Assembly: GCA_009704345.1 (NCBI GenBank)
Contig: WLEH01000037.1
Span: 1 to 7,730 of the forward strand
Reading direction: 5' to 3'
Source of the DNA: Actinomycetota bacterium
Lineage (GTDB): Bacteria; Actinomycetota; Actinomycetes; S36-B12; UBA5976
Length of the DNA: 7,730 nucleotides
Shown: in pieces, positions 6,024-7,730 of the stretch
Layout: every line of letters begins with the position of its first letter
How positions within the stretch are numbered: the stretch's first letter is position 1
Translations under genes and position numbers: made by a program
Notes under the pieces: generated by a model
Database searches by the model: none
Told to the model about the DNA's origin: nothing
What the model saw: only the letters and a program-made list of their open reading frames with translations

Positions 6024-6038
6024 TTAGGCACAGCCTAA
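6024..6038. promoter_or_regulatory. Operator-like inverted repeat in divergent promoter region
   Basis: TTAGGC-ACA-GCCTAA is a perfect 6-bp inverted repeat lying between the DUF4389 and yajQ starts. On the - strand TAGGCT (6037-6032) also fits a TANNNT -10 box for the DUF4389 operon, so a protein bound here would block that promoter. The half-sites TTAGG and CCTAA resemble those of DtxR/IdeR iron boxes, but the spacing is one base off the usual arrangement. Whether it is bound, and by what, is unknown. Confidence 0.35.
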
Positions 6039-6051
6039 TCGTGGTGGCAAC

Positions 6052-6080
6052 TTGTTCGAACTCCTAACTGGGAATATGGT
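6052..6080 (+). promoter_or_regulatory. yajQ: Candidate promoter for leaderless yajQ mRNA
   Basis: TATGGT (6075-6080) fits the actinobacterial TANNNT -10 consensus. TTGTTC (6052-6057) is a partial -35 exactly 17 bases upstream. A transcript starting 7 bases after the -10 would begin at 6087, the A of the yajQ ATG. The GGTGGG at 6078-6083 is too close to the start and too weak to be a convincing Shine-Dalgarno. Confidence 0.5.
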
Positions 6081-6086
6081 GGGCTC

Positions 6087-6575
6087 ATGGCTGATTTTTC
6101 ATTTGACATCGTAAGCAAGGCTGACCGGATGGAAGTTGACAATGCTGTCAACCAAGCCGTTCGCGAGATTGCTACCAGGTTTGATTTTAAGAATACGGGT
6201 GCTGAAATTGAATACTCCGGCGACAAAATCAAAGTCACCGCAGATACTGAAGAGCGATGCAAGGCTGCGCTTGATGTCGTAAAGGACAAGTGGGTTAAGC
6301 GCCAGTTATCTCTTAAGCAACTTGATACCAGCGAGCCGCAATTGTCGGGAAAAACCTACTCAATTGTGGCTACCATTAAAGAAGGCATTTCGAGCGAGAA
6401 TGCTAAGAAGGTTAGCAAAGTTATTCGAGATGAGGGTCCTAAATCTGTGAAGTCACAGATTCAAGGAGATGAGTTGCGAGTTTCAAGTAAAAGTAAAGAT
6501 GATCTGCAAGTAACGATGGCGCTAATCAAAGCGAAAGACTTTGACTTTGCAGTCCAGTTTACAAACTTCAGATAA
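6087..6575 (+). CDS. yajQ: YajQ family nucleotide-binding protein
   Basis: YajQ is a small cytosolic protein of two ferredoxin-like domains that binds nucleotides; some family members bind cyclic di-GMP and act as effectors of transcription factors, while in many bacteria the role is unclear. The 162-aa product has the normal length and both ends of the family: FSFDIVSKADRMEVDNAV (residues 4-21) with REIATRFDFKN (26-36) at the N-terminus, and KSKDDLQ followed by KDFDFAVQFTNFR at the C-terminus. A usual C-terminal LDF-type motif appears here as FDF. The ATG at 6087 lies 7 bases after a TANNNT -10 box, so the mRNA may lack a leader. The stop codon abuts the stop of the convergent epimerase gene with no base between them. 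Cyclic di-GMP binding in this organism is unproven, and no diguanylate cyclase lies in the window. Confidence 0.95.
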   Translation: MADFSFDIVSKADRMEVDNAVNQAVREIATRFDFKNTGAEIEYSGDKIKVTADTEERCKAALDVVKDKWVKRQLSLKQLDTSEPQLSGKTYSIVATIKEGISSENAKKVSKVIRDEGPKSVKSQIQGDELRVSSKSKDDLQVTMALIKAKDFDFAVQFTNFR

Positions 6576-7367
6576 TTAAAAGCAAATCTTGAATTCAAGC
6601 GTTACTGATTCGCCGGGATCTAAGATCTGATGTTTCTCTAATTCGATCGCATTGGGCGGAGCTGATTGTGGTTCGATGCAAAGGGCGTCTGTTGGCGCTG
6701 AGTAAATCACCCAGTAAGGAAAGTTGCTAAACAATTCAAGTTCAAGCAAATTTCCCCAGCGTAATTTAATTTTGGGTTCAGTTCCAATAAAGCAATCATC
6801 CCAAGGTAGCGGTTTTGGCGGCGCAATTGTCTTTGTTGCTACTTTTTCGTTATCTCTAACATACATCTGACTAAAGTCCGCAGTTAATTGAATTTCTTCT
6901 GAGTTAATTTCCTTGCGGAACCAGGGATGAAAGCCAACCCAGCTGGGCATTCGATCTATCGCGGTTAACGAAATAGTCATAATTATCGTGTCATTCTCTA
7001 ATTTAAAACTTTGACTTAAGTTGCCGCGAAATGGCCAACCTTCAGCAATATCTGTTGAGATTTGACAGGCAGTATAAGACTGCTTATCGATGTTCCAAGA
7101 TTGATAAACTGCTGTACCGTGCAACGCATTAGGTGGGTCGGCTAAATTTTCTAACTGATAATTATTACCATCGAATTCAAATTTGCCGTGCCTAATCCGC
7201 CCGGCATAAGGCGCCATCGGAAAACTGCCATAGCCAAATATGGATTGCTCAGCATTGAATTTTTCATCTCGAAGTAATTCATAACCATCAATCACCATAG
7301 AAGCAATCCGACCTCCATCTGCGGGGTCTATGACCAAAATGGCTCGATCGGATGAGAGCGTAATCAT
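6576..7367 (-). CDS. Aldose 1-epimerase family protein
   Basis: The protein belongs to the galactose-mutarotase-like fold and probably interconverts alpha and beta anomers of a hexose in the cytosol. At 263 aa it is shorter than the classical GalM (about 340) and like the compact COG2017-type members. Active-site landmarks are intact: substrate-binding arginine R57 in PMAPYAGRIRHG (50-61), H83 in ALHG, the catalytic acid H147 in GFHPWFR (145-151) and the catalytic base E232 in IEPQSAPPNA (231-240). A WDD at 189-191 matches the family's sugar-contact position. It starts 6 bases after the stop of the CMD-family gene, without a clear Shine-Dalgarno, so expression probably depends on readthrough from that gene. 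The sugar specificity (glucose, galactose or a phosphorylated sugar) cannot be decided, so no symbol is given. Confidence 0.93.
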   Translation of the reverse strand: MITLSSDRAILVIDPADGGRIASMVIDGYELLRDEKFNAEQSIFGYGSFPMAPYAGRIRHGKFEFDGNNYQLENLADPPNALHGTAVYQSWNIDKQSYTACQISTDIAEGWPFRGNLSQSFKLENDTIIMTISLTAIDRMPSWVGFHPWFRKEINSEEIQLTADFSQMYVRDNEKVATKTIAPPKPLPWDDCFIGTEPKIKLRWGNLLELELFSNFPYWVIYSAPTDALCIEPQSAPPNAIELEKHQILDPGESVTLEFKICF

Positions 7368-7373
7368 TACTAG

Positions 7374-7730
7374 TTAAGAAGTTGCGCCAGTTTGAAATGA
7401 CTTAAATGCAGCAAATGCTCGCGGCCCATAAACAGTGCCAGGACCGCCCATCATTTGAATACAAACCCCAATTAATTCTGCCACTTCTTGTTCGGTGGCA
7501 CCTTTTACTGCAAGCCCGCGGGCATGAGATGCAATACAGCCATCACAGTGACTAGCGATTGCAATTGCCATTGCGATAAATTCTTTAGTCTTTGCATCAA
7601 GCTCGCCGGGCTGATTAGCTGCCGCAGATAACTTGGCAAATGCTTCGTAAACATCAGGAATGAGCGCTCGTAATTCGCGCCCCAGCGGAACTAATTCGGC
7701 CAAAACATTCTTGCCGTGGTCGTGGTGGTG
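7374..7730 (-). CDS. Carboxymuconolactone decarboxylase (AhpD-like) family protein, partial
   Basis: This CMD-domain protein carries the AhpD-type redox site CDGC (C62 and C65 of the visible 118 residues, followed by H69) on the helix ASHCDGCIASHARGL. Such proteins act as small thiol peroxidase-like or alkylhydroperoxidase-related enzymes; ring-cleavage decarboxylases of the same fold lack the CxxC. The C-terminal block GGPGTVYGPRAFAAFK (95-110) is typical of this subgroup. A TTG at 7703 could serve as start, giving 109 aa. However, the frame runs on to the window end and encodes HHHDHGKNV just before it, and as I recall relatives have a similar His-rich beginning. I therefore treat the gene as cut by the window edge at its 5' end. 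The aldose epimerase follows 6 bases after its stop, in the same direction. The physiological substrate is unknown. Confidence 0.9.
   Translation of the reverse strand, partial: HHHDHGKNVLAELVPLGRELRALIPDVYEAFAKLSAAANQPGELDAKTKEFIAMAIAIASHCDGCIASHARGLAVKGATEQEVAELIGVCIQMMGGPGTVYGPRAFAAFKSFQTGATS

Noticed and set aside
6024..6038. A true DtxR/IdeR iron box
   Set aside because: The half-sites fit but the spacing is one base off the known 19-bp operator, and neither flanking gene is an iron gene, so only an unnamed inverted repeat is reported.
1..7730. CRISPR array, insertion sequence, prophage or defence island
   Set aside because: No regularly spaced repeats, transposase, integrase, terminal inverted repeats or recognisable defence domains are present; the genes are intact chromosomal families with compact spacing.

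Overview
The window looks like a compact chromosomal segment from a low-to-mid GC actinobacterium. The freshwater planktonic 'Ca. Nanopelagicales'/acI type is my best guess. The grounds are inference from moderate GC, very short gaps, stop/start overlaps, GTG and TTG starts, a probable leaderless gene, and family content (YajQ, CMD family, actinobacterial-style diacylglycerol kinase). There is no sign of IS elements, phage, CRISPR, tRNA or rRNA.

Layout. (1) 68-1841 (+): an EamA/DMT-type transporter overlaps a diacylglycerol-kinase-family lipid kinase by 8 nt; a perfect 14-bp hairpin follows directly. (2) 1842-2300: about 460 bp without a protein gene. Its right half (about 2067-2285) looks like a self-contained structured RNA. 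It has a TTGACA promoter, a closing helix joining its 5' and 3' ends, four small hairpins capped by GNRA tetraloops, and a strong hairpin terminator that can also serve trmB from the other side. (3) 2301-3425 (-): a GNAT acetyltransferase abuts trmB (tRNA m7G46 methyltransferase) with zero spacing. (4) 3462-4334 (+): a DUF3445/HODM-like protein (heme-dependent oxidative N-demethylase alpha-subunit-like), overlapping tail-to-tail with the next unit. (5) 4311-6004 (-): a DUF4389 membrane protein with a TTG start behind a strong Shine-Dalgarno, translationally coupled (ATGA) to a class II histone-deacetylase-like amidohydrolase. (6) 6087-6575 (+): yajQ, probably leaderless, divergent from the DUF4389 gene with an operator-like inverted repeat between them. 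(7) 6576-7730 (-): a CMD/AhpD-like protein, cut by the window end, followed by an aldose 1-epimerase.

Most protein genes are ordinary housekeeping or accessory enzymes with intact active-site motifs. The least explained object is the structured RNA at 2067-2285. Its layout and several sequence blocks remind me of the raiA-motif RNA known from Firmicutes and Actinobacteria, but that is recollection, not a computed match. The other notable unit is the HODM-like gene lying tail-to-tail with an acetylpolyamine-type deacetylase; a shared role in N-substituted amine metabolism is only a hypothesis.
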